Positions 8,699-17,613 of a stretch of 64,000 bases of DNA are shown one piece after another. Below the pieces are notes generated by a model. That model ran no database searches. It was given only the letters and a program-made list of their open reading frames with translations, and was not told where the DNA came from. The position numbers and the translations under genes were made by a program. This DNA is from Brooklawnia sp937867175 (GTDB taxonomy: Bacteria; Actinomycetota; Actinomycetes; Propionibacteriales; Propionibacteriaceae): assembly GCA_036821905.1 (NCBI GenBank), contig DAISIR010000004.1:62001-126000 (forward strand), given 5' to 3'. The first letter of the stretch is position 1, and each line of letters begins with the position of its first letter.

Positions 8699-8941
8699 TC
8701 AGCCGAACAAGTCGGCAAGCACGGTGTCATCCACCTGCTGCCGGAAGCTCCGGGCGAAGCCGCCCTGCCGACGGGCCCGATCTGCACATTCGCGGGCAGG
8801 ATGCAGCCAGGCACCCCTGCCGCGGGCAGTCCCGCCGAGGTCGATCTGCAGGGTGCGGTCCAGCAGAACGAACCGCACCAGGTCGGTGGCCGGGACGGCC
8901 TGGCGGCAGCCGACGCAGGTGCGCAGCGGCGCGTCCGGCAC
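8699..8941 (-). CDS. ylxR: YlxR family (DUF448) RNA-binding protein
   Basis: Small 80-residue protein of the nusA-infB operon. The RTCVGCRQAVPATDLVRFV start is the family signature. It is followed by GRGAWLHPARECADRA, containing the second conserved Cys, and a basic stretch. In other bacteria YlxR is a nucleic-acid-binding protein that has been linked to RNase P and transcription; its exact role here is not shown by the sequence. It starts four bases after the nusA stop, which implies co-translation, and is followed by the structured ylxR-infB gap. Confidence 0.9.
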   Translation of the reverse strand: MPDAPLRTCVGCRQAVPATDLVRFVLLDRTLQIDLGGTARGRGAWLHPARECADRARRQGGFARSFRQQVDDTVLADLFG

Positions 8942-8945
8942 CGAG

Positions 8946-9923
8946 CTAAACGCCTTCGGCCGCGGTGTCGGGCCGGATGTCGATGCGCCAACCTGTCAAC
9001 CGAGCGGCCAGCCGAGCGTTTTGGCCCTCGCGTCCGATGGCGAGGCTGAGCTGGTAGTCCGGGACGATCACCCGCGCCGTGCGCGCATTCAGATCGACCA
9101 CGCTCACCTGGTTGACCTTGGCCGGGCTCAGCGCGTTGGCCACGAACTTCGCCGGGTCGGCGTCCCAATCGACGATGTCGATCTTCTCTTCGTTCAGCTC
9201 ATGCATCACCGCTCGCACGCGCTGCCCCATTGGGCCGATGCAGGCGCCCTTGGCGTTCACTTCCGGGTTGTTCGAATGCACCGCAATCTTGCTGCGGTGA
9301 CCAGCTTCGCGGGCAATCTCCTTGATCTCGACGATGCCCTGTTCGATCTCGGGCACCTCGAGGGCGAAGAGCTTCTTGACCAGGTTCGGATGGGTTCGGC
9401 TGACGATCACCTGGGGCCCGCGCAGTTCCTTGCGGACCGTGACCACGTAGACCCGCAGCCGCTTGCCGTGCCGGTAATCCTCGCCGGGCGACTGCTCGGC
9501 CAGCGGCATGAGCGCTTCTATCTGACCGAGATCGACCCGAACGGTACGGGAGTCTCGATCTTGCTGGATGACACCGGTCAAGATGTCGCCCTCGGACGCC
9601 TGGAAGCGGCCGAACTTCTGCTCGTCTTCGTGCTCACGCAGCCGCTGGAAGATCACTTGGCGGGCGGTGGTGGCGGCGACCCGGCCGAAGTCGCTCGGGG
9701 TGTCGTCGTACTCCCCGGCCACGTTGCCCTCATCATCCAATTCGGGAACCATCACTGCGACCCGGCCCGACCTCCGGTCCAGCGCGACCCGCGCGCCGGG
9801 GTGGGCGTCCTCGGTCTTCAGGTAGGCATTGAGCAGCGCTTCCTCGAGTGCCTTGATCAGGTAGTCGAACGGGATTTCCTTGTCCCGCTCGATGGCACGC
9901 AGTTGCGAAAGGTCGATTTCCAT
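8946..9923 (-). CDS. nusA: Transcription termination/antitermination protein NusA
   Basis: RNA polymerase-associated elongation, pausing and termination factor. The 325-residue product has the short actinobacterial architecture. The order is the N-terminal RNAP-binding domain (MEIDLSQLRAIERDKEIP), an S1 domain with GDILTGVIQQDRDSRTVRVD, then KH1 and KH2 with IGPMGQRVRAVMHEL and LAIGREGQNARLAARL. It lacks the acidic C-terminal repeats of E. coli NusA. The ATG at 9921-9923 matches the family start; the 14 upstream codons overlap rimP and are not counted. Four bases separate it from rimP. Confidence 0.96.
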   Translation of the reverse strand: MEIDLSQLRAIERDKEIPFDYLIKALEEALLNAYLKTEDAHPGARVALDRRSGRVAVMVPELDDEGNVAGEYDDTPSDFGRVAATTARQVIFQRLREHEDEQKFGRFQASEGDILTGVIQQDRDSRTVRVDLGQIEALMPLAEQSPGEDYRHGKRLRVYVVTVRKELRGPQVIVSRTHPNLVKKLFALEVPEIEQGIVEIKEIAREAGHRSKIAVHSNNPEVNAKGACIGPMGQRVRAVMHELNEEKIDIVDWDADPAKFVANALSPAKVNQVSVVDLNARTARVIVPDYQLSLAIGREGQNARLAARLTGWRIDIRPDTAAEGV

Positions 9924-9927
9924 CCGG

Positions 9928-10467
9928 TCAGTCCTCCTCGCGGTCGGTGTCGGGCTCGTCCTCAAAGTCAGCGAACTCCTCGTCGTCGGCCGCCTCGTCG
10001 CCTGCCGGGCGTCGATTCATCTCGACCTGTACCACCGCCCGTTTCACCTGCGCGTACGGGTACACCTCGACCCCGCCGGCCACATCAATGCTGACCGCGT
10101 CATCGTCGGTGGCGGTGATGTGTCCCGTGGCTTGGCTGCCGTCGGCCAAGGTGAGAGCAAGCAGGCGTCCGATGTTGCGGCGGTAGTGGGCCGGGGTGAC
10201 CAGCGGACGCGAGACCCCGCGCGAGCTCACCTCGAGCGTGTACGGCTGCTCGCCCATCAGGTCGGAGTCGTCGAGCGCCTGGGAGACCGAACGGGTGGCC
10301 TCGGCGATCTGGTCGAGGTCTGGTCCACGTCCTGCCGGGCCATCACCGTCGACGGTGACTCGGATCACTCGGCGCCTGCCGGCGGGGGCGACCTCAAGGT
10401 CGTCCAGTTCGAGTTGGTGACCGGACAAGACGGAGACCAGAAGTTCGCTTAGCCCGGTGTAGCGCAT
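9928..10467 (-). CDS. rimP: Ribosome maturation factor RimP
   Basis: 30S assembly factor acting on S12 and the 3' domain. The 179-residue protein shows the N-terminal alpha/beta domain (RRVIRVTVDGDG), then EQPYTLEVSSRGVSRPL, the strongest family motif, and the SH3-like C-terminal domain. The tail is very acidic (EEFADFEDEPDTDREED). The ATG at 10465-10467 is taken because homology begins there; the open frame upstream is spurious and enters the divergent lipoprotein gene. First gene of the nusA-infB operon. Confidence 0.94.
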   Translation of the reverse strand: MRYTGLSELLVSVLSGHQLELDDLEVAPAGRRRVIRVTVDGDGPAGRGPDLDQIAEATRSVSQALDDSDLMGEQPYTLEVSSRGVSRPLVTPAHYRRNIGRLLALTLADGSQATGHITATDDDAVSIDVAGGVEVYPYAQVKRAVVQVEMNRRPAGDEAADDEEFADFEDEPDTDREED

Positions 10468-10555
10468 GGGTGATCCTCTTGTCCGATGAACTTGACGTGT
10501 TCGGCCCAGTCTAGGACATCGGGCCAGCCCCAGCCCACGCGGTAAGGTGCTGCGC

Positions 10556-11575
10556 ATGACCGTCCCGCTGCCCGCGCCCCACTGCCGGCGCCGTGGTCTG
10601 CTCCAGTTGTTCGTCGGCGGCGGGGCCGGTTTGCTGTTGTCGGCGTGCGCTCCCAGCCCCTTGGTCACCCCCAACGCCAACCGTTCCCCGGTGCCCGCGC
10701 CCACCCTGGACGCCGCTCGGCGGGAGGCGGCCCGGGCATCGGCCACCCTCGCGGCGCTGGCAGACGGCTGCGCGACGGTGGTCGATGCCGCAGCGCCCTT
10801 CGTGGACTGGTGCACCGCAGTCGCCGAACAGCATCGCGCTCACCAGACGGTCTTGAGCCAGGCCGACCCATTGGGCGGTGTGCAGTCGGATCACACGCCA
10901 CTGGAGTTGATCGAGCCCACTCCGATACCGGTACCCGCCACGCAGGCCGAGGCGATGACGCTGCTCGCGGCCGAGGAGAAGGGGTTCGCCGAATCACTGT
11001 CCCCAAGCGTCGCCGATGCCGACCAGTCGGCCAGCAACGCGCTGCTGTGGATCTCGCTCCGGCTTGCCGCCCAGGTGGCCACAGCCGCCTTCGGTGCCGC
11101 GTCGCTCGATGCGTTGGGCCCGTCCCCGGTGCCGGGCGATGCGGTGCCGGCCGAGACCGAGGTGGGTGATCGCATCACCGCGCTGCAGGTGCTGCTGGGC
11201 CACCAGCGTGCGCTGGTCTTCGGCCTACAGGCGCTGCTCGGCCGCGTCGCGGCCGATGACCCGCTGGTAGACGTGATCGGTGGCCGGCTGGGTGAAGCGA
11301 TGCGCGAGCGGGACGAGACCGCCGCACGGATCACCGCGTCCGGAGCCACGCCGGCTCCGGCAGAGCCGAACTACACGCTGCCGGGTGACGCCACCGATCC
11401 CGCGCAGCGCGCCCAGGTCTGGGCAGGTCTGGAACTTGCCGTGCTGGCCGGCTGGACGCGGCTGGCGGCAGCCGACCCGGCCGACCGCGAGACGGCGGCC
11501 AGCCGGGCGCTGAGCCAGGCCGCCCGCGTCCGCAGTCTCGGCAAACCGTTGCCGTACTGGCCGGGCTGGGTCTAG
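10556..11575 (+). CDS. Lipoprotein with ferritin-like DUF4439 domain
   Basis: 339 residues, exported and lipid-anchored. A basic N-terminus (CRRRGL) is followed by a hydrophobic stretch and a lipobox ending LLLSAC near residue 30. A Pro-rich spacer follows, then an Ala-rich helical body. The C-terminal part (AEPNYTLPGDATDPAQRAQ and the following LELAVLAGW) fits the actinobacterial ferritin-like DUF4439 domain, which often follows rimP. Function is unknown. The ATG at 10556 has TAAGG about nine bases upstream; GTG at 10547 is the alternative. It is divergent from rimP and convergent with proS. Confidence 0.75.
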   Translation: MTVPLPAPHCRRRGLLQLFVGGGAGLLLSACAPSPLVTPNANRSPVPAPTLDAARREAARASATLAALADGCATVVDAAAPFVDWCTAVAEQHRAHQTVLSQADPLGGVQSDHTPLELIEPTPIPVPATQAEAMTLLAAEEKGFAESLSPSVADADQSASNALLWISLRLAAQVATAAFGAASLDALGPSPVPGDAVPAETEVGDRITALQVLLGHQRALVFGLQALLGRVAADDPLVDVIGGRLGEAMRERDETAARITASGATPAPAEPNYTLPGDATDPAQRAQVWAGLELAVLAGWTRLAAADPADRETAASRALSQAARVRSLGKPLPYWPGWV

Positions 11576-11597
11576 CGGCCACCCGGCACCGCGGGGG

Positions 11598-13379
11598 TCA
11601 GCGTCCGATCTCGGCCAGCACTTCGGCCACTGCATCGCCGACCAGCACCTGGCGGGCGGAGCCCGACTTGCGGTCGCGGATCTCGACCTTGCCGTCGGCC
11701 AGCAACCGACCTACTACCACCGAGGTGGGCATGCCCAGCAACTCCGCGTCGGCGAACTTCACCCCAGGGCTGGCCTTCCGGTCGTCCAGCAGGACGCAGA
11801 CACCGCGTTCGGCCAGTTCGGCGGCGATCCGCTCGGCCGTGTCGGCGATTTCGTCGCCCTTGCCCGCCGACATGACCTCGACGTCGTAGGGCGCCACCGC
11901 ACGCGGCCAGCACAGCCCCTTCTCATCACAGGTGCCCTCGGCGACGGCAGCCACCGCACGCGAGACCCCGATGCCGTAGGAACCCATGGTGACGGTCTGC
12001 AGCTTGCCGTTCGCGTCCAGCACCTTGAGACCGAGCGCCTCGGCGTACTTGGTGCCGAGCTGGAAGATGTGTCCCATCTCGATACCGCGGGCCAGGCTGA
12101 GCGGGCCGGAACCGTCGGGGGCCAGGTCGCCGTCGCGGATCTCTGCCACGTCCAGGTAGCCGTCCGGGGTGAAGTCGCGACCGACCACCAGGTCGGCCAC
12201 GTGCTTGCCGAACTCGTCGGCGCCGGTCAGCCAGCGGGTACCGGGCACCACGGCGGGATCGACCAGATAGCGGACCGCGTCCGGCGGAGGGGTCTGACCA
12301 TCGGCCAGCTGTCCGAGGCCGAGCGCCAGCGGCCCCATGTAACCCTTGACCAGTTTCGGACGCGCCTGGAAGTCCTCGTCGGTGAAGGGCTCTGCCGTTG
12401 CCGGCGAGACTGCCGACTCCAGCCGTTTGGCGTCGACCTCTCGGTCGCCGGGCAGGCCCACCGCCAGCGCCTCGGTACGACCGTCCGGGTGGGTCACCTT
12501 GAAGACCACGTTCTTCAAGGTGTCGTGAGCATGCCACGGCCGATCTTCCCGCGGGAACAGCGCATTGGCCTGGGCGACCAGGGTATCGATCGTCGGCGAA
12601 TCGGGGGTGTCGTGTACCTTGGCCGCAGGCACGTCGGTGGGGTCCTGCTCGGCGGCAGGCCGACGTTGCACGGCCTCGACGTTGGCGGCGAAGCCACCTG
12701 GGGAGACCACGAAGGTGTCTTCGCCGTTGGAGGCGATCGCCAGGAACTCCTCGGACGCCGAGCCGCCCATCGCGCCGGAGTGCGCATTGACGATCACATA
12801 GTCGAAGCCCAGCCGATCGAAGATCTTGATGTAGGCACCGCGATGGGCCTGATAGGACGCGTCGAGTCCGGCTTGGTCCATGTCGAAGGAGTAGGAATCC
12901 TTCATCACGAACTCACGACCGCGCAGCAGGCCGGCCCGTGGCCGGGCCTCGTCACGGTACTTGATCTGGATCTGGTACAAGAACAGCGGCAGGTCTTTGT
13001 ACGAGTTGCAGAGGTCTTTGACCATGAGGGTGAACATCTCCTCATGGGTGGGCCCGAGCAGCATGTCGGCGCCCTTGCGGTCGACGAGCCGGAACAGGTT
13101 GTCGCCGTATTCGGTCCACCGGTTGGAGGCTTCGTACGGCTCGCGCGGCAGCAAACCCGGAAAGCGCACCTCTTGGGCGCCGATGGCGTCCATCTCTTCT
13201 CGAACGATCTGTTCCACCTTGTGGTAAACACGCAGACCCAGCGGCAGCCAAGAGTAGATGCCGGGTGCGACCCGCCTGATGTAGCCAGCTCGGACGAGCC
13301 AGCGGTGACTGGGAACCTCAGCGTCCGCAGGGTCTTCGCGCAGGGTGCGCACGAACAACTGGCTCATTCGGGTGATCAC
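11598..13379 (-). CDS. proS: Prolyl-tRNA synthetase, bacterial type with editing domain
   Basis: Charges tRNA-Pro and hydrolyses mischarged Ala-tRNA-Pro. The 593-residue product has class II motif 1 (YSWLPLGLRVYHKVEQIVREE), motif 2 (RDEARPRAGLLRGREFVMKD), an inserted YbaK-type editing domain in the middle, motif 3 (GSYGIGVSRAVAAVAE), and the anticodon-binding domain (VCVLLDDRKASPGVKFADAE). GTG at 13377-13379 is preceded by GAGGAG five bases upstream and is preferred over the internal ATG five codons later. It is divergent from the PEBP-family gene. Confidence 0.96.
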   Translation of the reverse strand: MITRMSQLFVRTLREDPADAEVPSHRWLVRAGYIRRVAPGIYSWLPLGLRVYHKVEQIVREEMDAIGAQEVRFPGLLPREPYEASNRWTEYGDNLFRLVDRKGADMLLGPTHEEMFTLMVKDLCNSYKDLPLFLYQIQIKYRDEARPRAGLLRGREFVMKDSYSFDMDQAGLDASYQAHRGAYIKIFDRLGFDYVIVNAHSGAMGGSASEEFLAIASNGEDTFVVSPGGFAANVEAVQRRPAAEQDPTDVPAAKVHDTPDSPTIDTLVAQANALFPREDRPWHAHDTLKNVVFKVTHPDGRTEALAVGLPGDREVDAKRLESAVSPATAEPFTDEDFQARPKLVKGYMGPLALGLGQLADGQTPPPDAVRYLVDPAVVPGTRWLTGADEFGKHVADLVVGRDFTPDGYLDVAEIRDGDLAPDGSGPLSLARGIEMGHIFQLGTKYAEALGLKVLDANGKLQTVTMGSYGIGVSRAVAAVAEGTCDEKGLCWPRAVAPYDVEVMSAGKGDEIADTAERIAAELAERGVCVLLDDRKASPGVKFADAELLGMPTSVVVGRLLADGKVEIRDRKSGSARQVLVGDAVAEVLAEIGR

Positions 13380-13504
13380 GGGTTCTCCTCGGCTTGGTTG
13401 CTTGATCAAGGCTAGCGGCCGGCACCGACTGGACGCATCCGTCACCATCGGCCCCCGCGGCGACCGCGCCCGCGACAATGGGGTTACTTGACGAGGAGGC
13501 GACA

Positions 13505-13969
13505 ATGCAGGTACCGCAACCCACGATTCCGAAGGCGATCACCGTCGCCAGCCCCAGTTTCGGTGCTGGTGACCGCATCCCCGAACGCTTCACCTGCAAG
13601 GGTGCAGGCAGCGCGCCGGCATTCAACTGGGTGGGGGTGCCGAAGCAGGCCCGCGCGCTGGCGGTGGTGGTCGCCGACCCGGACGCGCCGCGAGGCACCT
13701 TCCTGCACTGGCTGGTCACCGGATTGGACGCCGCCGACGGCGGCATCGAGGAAGGGGGCAGCGTCCCGGCCGGCGGTCGGCAGTGGCCGAACAGCGGGCG
13801 GTCGGCCCGCTGGGTCCCACCCTGCCCGCCCAGTGGGACGCATCGCTATTTCTTCGGTGTGTACGCCCTCGATGCGCCAGTCGACGCCGAGACCACCCAG
13901 CAGGTACTGGACGAGATCGGCAAGCACACAATCGCCTGGGGCACGCTGCTGGGGCTGGTCGACCATTGA
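13505..13969 (+). CDS. YbhB/YbcL-type PEBP (Raf kinase inhibitor-like) protein
   Basis: 154-residue cytosolic protein of the phosphatidylethanolamine-binding fold. The core is visible: FTCKGAGSAPAFNWVGVP, then VVVADPDAPRGTFLHWLV (the DPDAP and HW ligand-pocket motifs) and GTHRYFFGVYALDAPV. Bacterial members bind small anions or phospho-ligands, but no clear physiological role is established. The ATG at 13505 has an ideal GAGGAGG RBS. It is a single gene divergent from proS. Confidence 0.9.
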   Translation: MQVPQPTIPKAITVASPSFGAGDRIPERFTCKGAGSAPAFNWVGVPKQARALAVVVADPDAPRGTFLHWLVTGLDAADGGIEEGGSVPAGGRQWPNSGRSARWVPPCPPSGTHRYFFGVYALDAPVDAETTQQVLDEIGKHTIAWGTLLGLVDH

Positions 13970-14015
13970 ACCCGACTGCGGCGCGGTCGCCACGCTGTTT
14001 GTCGAGGGAGGTTGG

Positions 14016-14885
14016 TCAATAGAGCACTGTCGCCAGTTCGCCAACCGTTCGGAAGCCCAGTCCTTGATAGAGCCGCCGGGCCCGGGTGTTGTAGTCGTTG
14101 ACGTAGAGCGAGACGACCGGATAGCGCTGTCGGCAAAGTCGTACCACCTGTGCCATTGCTGGGATCGACAGCCGCCGTCCGCGAAGTTCTGGTGAGATCC
14201 ACACGCCTTGCACCTGGCAGCAGCCCGACCACGCAGAACCGATGTCGGACTTGAACCAGACCCGGCTCGCACGGCCCGTGCCGCGGTGCACCGCCCCCAT
14301 CGCGTGCCCCATTTGGATCAGCATCCGGACGTACCTCTGGTAGCTGCCCGTGCCGTCCAACGGCGTCACGCCCACCTCTTCGGTGTACATGGCGATCGCG
14401 GCGTCCAGGTACGGCTCGTAGTCGACCAGCCCGATCCGCTGCACGGCTGGATTGCCAACGACCTCGGGATCGGTGTCGATGACCATCAACGGCTGGTGTG
14501 GGCGCACGTCGCGAGCTCGTCTCCAGCCGTCGCCCCAACGTTCCACAAGGCCCTGGTGTAGTTGCAGGACCGCTTGTGCACAGCCCATGATCGACCAGAT
14601 TTGACGGCGCGGGCCGATCGCCTGGGCGAACGCGTCGATCGCGTCCCGGTCGTCACCGATCGGCACCAGGTTCGCCCCGACGTGGCAGGCGGCGACAAGT
14701 TCACCACCCACGTGGTAGCCGTAGACCGCGCAGCCCAGCCGCTCCGGGGCGAGTCCGAGATGGGCCACCCGCGAGGCCACGAACAGGTTCATCAGCGGCT
14801 CGCGGCGCAGCAACTGCTCGAACTCGGGAAGGTCACCTTGGTCGAGCACCCGCAGGGTTCCAGGGACTGCGCGCCCGGTGGTCAA
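14016..14885 (-). CDS. GNAT-family N-acetyltransferase with DUF4081 N-terminal domain
   Basis: 289 residues. An N-terminal DUF4081-like half (FVASRVAHLGLAPERLGCAV) precedes a C-terminal GNAT domain. The acetyl-CoA pocket is in VQGVWISPELRGRRLSIPAM, and the terminal NDYNTRARRLYQGLGF is the usual GNAT beta5/alpha4 segment. The substrate is unknown. The same gene lies next to ispG in mycobacteria (from memory), so context is conserved. The start is a TTG overlapping the ispG stop (AATTGA), which implies translational coupling. Confidence 0.88.
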   Translation of the reverse strand: MTTGRAVPGTLRVLDQGDLPEFEQLLRREPLMNLFVASRVAHLGLAPERLGCAVYGYHVGGELVAACHVGANLVPIGDDRDAIDAFAQAIGPRRQIWSIMGCAQAVLQLHQGLVERWGDGWRRARDVRPHQPLMVIDTDPEVVGNPAVQRIGLVDYEPYLDAAIAMYTEEVGVTPLDGTGSYQRYVRMLIQMGHAMGAVHRGTGRASRVWFKSDIGSAWSGCCQVQGVWISPELRGRRLSIPAMAQVVRLCRQRYPVVSLYVNDYNTRARRLYQGLGFRTVGELATVLY

Positions 14886-16027
14886 TTCACCGACACTTCC
14901 GGCGCCCCCGAACGGGCGAACTGCTCGGCCAGCTTGTTGGCCTCGGCGATCAGGGTCGCGACAATCTGATCCTCCGGCACCGTCGCAATGACTTCACCCT
15001 TCACGAAGATCTGGCCCTTGCCGTTGCCGGACGCCACGCCGAGGTCGGCCTCGCGGGCCTCCCCCGGCCCGTTGACCACGCAGCCCATCACAGCCACCCG
15101 GATCGGCACAGTGAAGTGCTTCAAGCCTTCGGTAACCTCTTCGGCCAGCTTGTACACGTCCACCTGGGCGCGCCCACAGCTGGGGCAACTGACGATCTCG
15201 AATTGGCGGGGACGCAGGTTCAACGACTCGAGGATCTTGATGCCAACCTTGACCTCCTCGACCGGCGGCGCCGACAGCGAGACACGGATGGTGTCGCCGA
15301 TGCCCTCGGCCAGCAGCGCCCCGAACGCGACAGCCGACTTGATGGTGCCCTGGAAGGCAGGGCCGGCCTCGGTGACGCCGAGATGCAGCGGGTAGTCGCA
15401 AGCCTGCGACAGCCGGCGGTAGGCGTCCACCATGATCACCGGGTCGTGGTGCTTGACCGAGATGCCGAACTCGCCGAAGCCGACGTCCTCGAACAGCCTG
15501 GCCTCGTTGAGCGCGGATTGGACCAGCGCCCCGGCCGGGTCGGTCTCGTACAGGCTGCGCAGCCGCGGGTCGAGCGAACCGGCGTTGACGCCGATCCGGA
15601 TGCTGGTGCCGTGCTCGGTCGCGGCCCTGGCGATGTCGGCTATCTTGTCGTCGAAAGCCTTGATGTTGCCCGGGTTGACGCGCACCTTCGCGCAGCCGGC
15701 CTCGATCGCCGCGAAGACGTACCGCGGCTGGAAGTGGATGTCGGCGACGACCGGGAGCTTCGACTTGGCGGCGATCGCCGACAGGGCATCGGCATCATCC
15801 TGGCTGGGCACTGCCACCCGGACGATGTCGCAGCCGGCCGCGGTCAGCTCGGCGATCTGCTGCAGGGTCGCATTGATATCGCTGGTGGGGGTGGTGGTCA
15901 TGGACTGCACCGTGATGGGCGCGTCACCACCGATGGCCAGCTTGCCGACCTTGATCTTGCGGGTCGGACGCCGCGGCGAAAGCACGCGGTTTGGGGTGGC
16001 GGCCGGAGTTCCGAGATTGATCGGCAT
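14882..16027 (-). CDS. ispG: 4-hydroxy-3-methylbut-2-enyl diphosphate synthase (GcpE)
   Basis: Penultimate enzyme of the MEP isoprenoid pathway; [4Fe-4S] reductive dehydration of MEcPP to HMBPP. The 381-residue bacterial two-domain form has a TIM barrel (QSMTTTPTSDINATLQQI, DIHFQPRYVFAAIEAG, RVNPGNI) and a C-terminal cluster domain. Cluster cysteines are in SCPSCGRAQVD and MGCVVNGPGEARE. The ATG at 16025-16027 follows GAGGAG eleven bases upstream. The usual upstream partners dxr and rseP are not intact here; an unrelated isomerase-like gene occupies the place. Confidence 0.96.
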   Translation of the reverse strand: MPINLGTPAATPNRVLSPRRPTRKIKVGKLAIGGDAPITVQSMTTTPTSDINATLQQIAELTAAGCDIVRVAVPSQDDADALSAIAAKSKLPVVADIHFQPRYVFAAIEAGCAKVRVNPGNIKAFDDKIADIARAATEHGTSIRIGVNAGSLDPRLRSLYETDPAGALVQSALNEARLFEDVGFGEFGISVKHHDPVIMVDAYRRLSQACDYPLHLGVTEAGPAFQGTIKSAVAFGALLAEGIGDTIRVSLSAPPVEEVKVGIKILESLNLRPRQFEIVSCPSCGRAQVDVYKLAEEVTEGLKHFTVPIRVAVMGCVVNGPGEAREADLGVASGNGKGQIFVKGEVIATVPEDQIVATLIAEANKLAEQFARSGAPEVSVN

Positions 16028-16147
16028 GGGCTCTGTTCTCCTCACAGTGACTGGCCCCAAGGATAGTCGTGGGGCGCCTCTGCCAGGAACTGGCGTGCCC
16101 CGCAGTTGCAGCCGGCGCCTGATAGTCGGTCGGCCGACATCAGCCGA

Positions 16148-16990
16148 TCACTGCCACTGCACGCCGAGGTCACCGAAGAGTCCGGTGATGGCTGTGTGGG
16201 CGGTCGTCCACAGGTCGGGGCCGCACAGGCCGCCGAACGCGTCGAAGTCGCCCAGATGCGGTTCGATGGAGAAGAAGCCGTCGAAGCCCGTCTCCTGCAG
16301 CGCCGCCAACAGTTCGCGGAACTGGCCGTCGCCCTCGCCCGAGGGCACCACCTTGCCCAGGTCACTCGCGCCTGTTGGCGCCAGGGCGTCCTTGCAGTGG
16401 ACGTAGTCGGTCAGTTCCCGGACGGTCGGGTAGGCCTCATCGAATGGCTTGACGCCGCACTGCACGTAGTTGGCTGGATCGAAGATCGCACGATAGTTCG
16501 GCGAACCGATCGTGGTGACCAGGTCGGCGACCCGCCGCGGCAGGTCGCCGAAGATATCCTTCTCGTTCTCGTGCAGCAAGGTGATGCCGCCGGCCTCTGC
16601 GATTTGGACCATGGCCCGGGTGCGGGCCAGCACGTCGTCCCGATAGGACGTGGGGTCTTCGCCGTCGGGCATGAAGAAGCTGAACACGCGGAGGTAGCGG
16701 GCATCGAAGAACTTGGCCACGTCGACGCCGTGCCGGACGCGCGCCAGGTGCGGTTCAAATGGGTCGGTGATCGCGATCTTGCCCAGATCGGAACCGACCG
16801 AGGACAACGCGATGCCGGCCGCGTCCAACTTCTGCTTGGCGGTCTCCAACTGCGCGTCAGTGAGGTCGAGCACCTTGGTGCCCCACGCACTCCGGAACTC
16901 GATGTGCCTGATGCCGAGGGTCTTGAGCAATGCGATCTGTTCGTCGATATCGGGCGAGATCTCATCGGCGAAGCCGGTCAGCGTCCACAT
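16148..16990 (-). CDS. Sugar-phosphate isomerase/epimerase-like TIM-barrel protein
   Basis: 280 residues of the xylose-isomerase-like / AP endonuclease 2 superfamily (IolE-type barrel). Metal-ligand positions are recognisable: HENEKDIFGD (His/Glu of strand 5), AIFDPANYVQCG (Asp), DYVHCKDA (His) and FSIEPHLGDF (C-terminal Glu). The substrate cannot be read from the sequence. A very good RBS (GAGGAG, six bases) precedes the ATG at 16988-16990. It lies between ispG and the DXR-like ORF, where actinobacteria normally carry the membrane protease gene rseP, so it is probably a local replacement or insertion. Confidence 0.82.
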   Translation of the reverse strand: MWTLTGFADEISPDIDEQIALLKTLGIRHIEFRSAWGTKVLDLTDAQLETAKQKLDAAGIALSSVGSDLGKIAITDPFEPHLARVRHGVDVAKFFDARYLRVFSFFMPDGEDPTSYRDDVLARTRAMVQIAEAGGITLLHENEKDIFGDLPRRVADLVTTIGSPNYRAIFDPANYVQCGVKPFDEAYPTVRELTDYVHCKDALAPTGASDLGKVVPSGEGDGQFRELLAALQETGFDGFFSIEPHLGDFDAFGGLCGPDLWTTAHTAITGLFGDLGVQWQ

Positions 16991-17027
16991 CGCTGGCTCC
17001 TCGTCTGAGGCCGAAGACCGAGCGCCG

Positions 17028-17516
17028 TCATCGCCCGGGCGCCGGGAGACCCATCAGGTCGTCGGCGATCGAGGCTTCGCTGGTGGTTCGCAGGCCGTCA
17101 GCGGCAAGTTCGCCGGGCACCAGGACGACCGGAGTCCCAGCCGCCAGGGCGGCGGCGGCCGCCGCGTTTCCGGAATCGCCGGTCAGTCCGATCACCGCTA
17201 TGTCGGACGCGACACCGGCCACCTCAACCGCTGCCGATGGGCCGGCCACCACATCTACATCGGCGACCTCCCAGTCGACCAGCCCGCGATCAATGCTGAT
17301 GTCCTCACGCTCGCCCCAGAACCTACCTACTGCGTAGTCATCGGTGATGCCCAGGCGCAGCGGGGTGAATTCCAGGCACAGCTCTGCCAGATGACGTGGC
17401 TCGGCGCCGTCGTCGGTCAGACCGTCAACCAAGAAGTCGGCCCTTCGGCTCGCCACCAGGGCCAAGGCTGCTTGTCCGAGCGGGGTGCTGGCCCCGATGA
17501 TCACCACTGTTCGCAC
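17028..17516 (-). pseudogene. Truncated DXR-like ORF (NADPH-binding domain only)
   Basis: A 162-codon ORF begins VRTVVIIGASTPLGQAAL, which aligns with the dinucleotide-binding start of 1-deoxy-D-xylulose-5-phosphate reductoisomerase (family: VxxLGSTGSIGTQAL). Near residue 110 it has SDIAVIGLTGDSGNAAAA, matching the VVLNALVGALGL region. The following ANKES motif is changed to VPGEL. The chain then stops, whereas DXR needs a further ~230 residues with the metal and substrate site. It cannot be an active reductoisomerase. It may be a remnant or a repurposed domain; the frame is intact, but the GTG start has no clear RBS. The location next to ispG is where dxr is expected. Confidence 0.6.
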
Positions 17517-17613
17517 CGACCCAGTGTGACACAACGACCCCGCTTCGCCGACCGTGTCGGGGGCTCTGGGCCCCGGTAGCACGCGAACTGTCGCCAATCC
17601 GAAGGAGCAAGCC

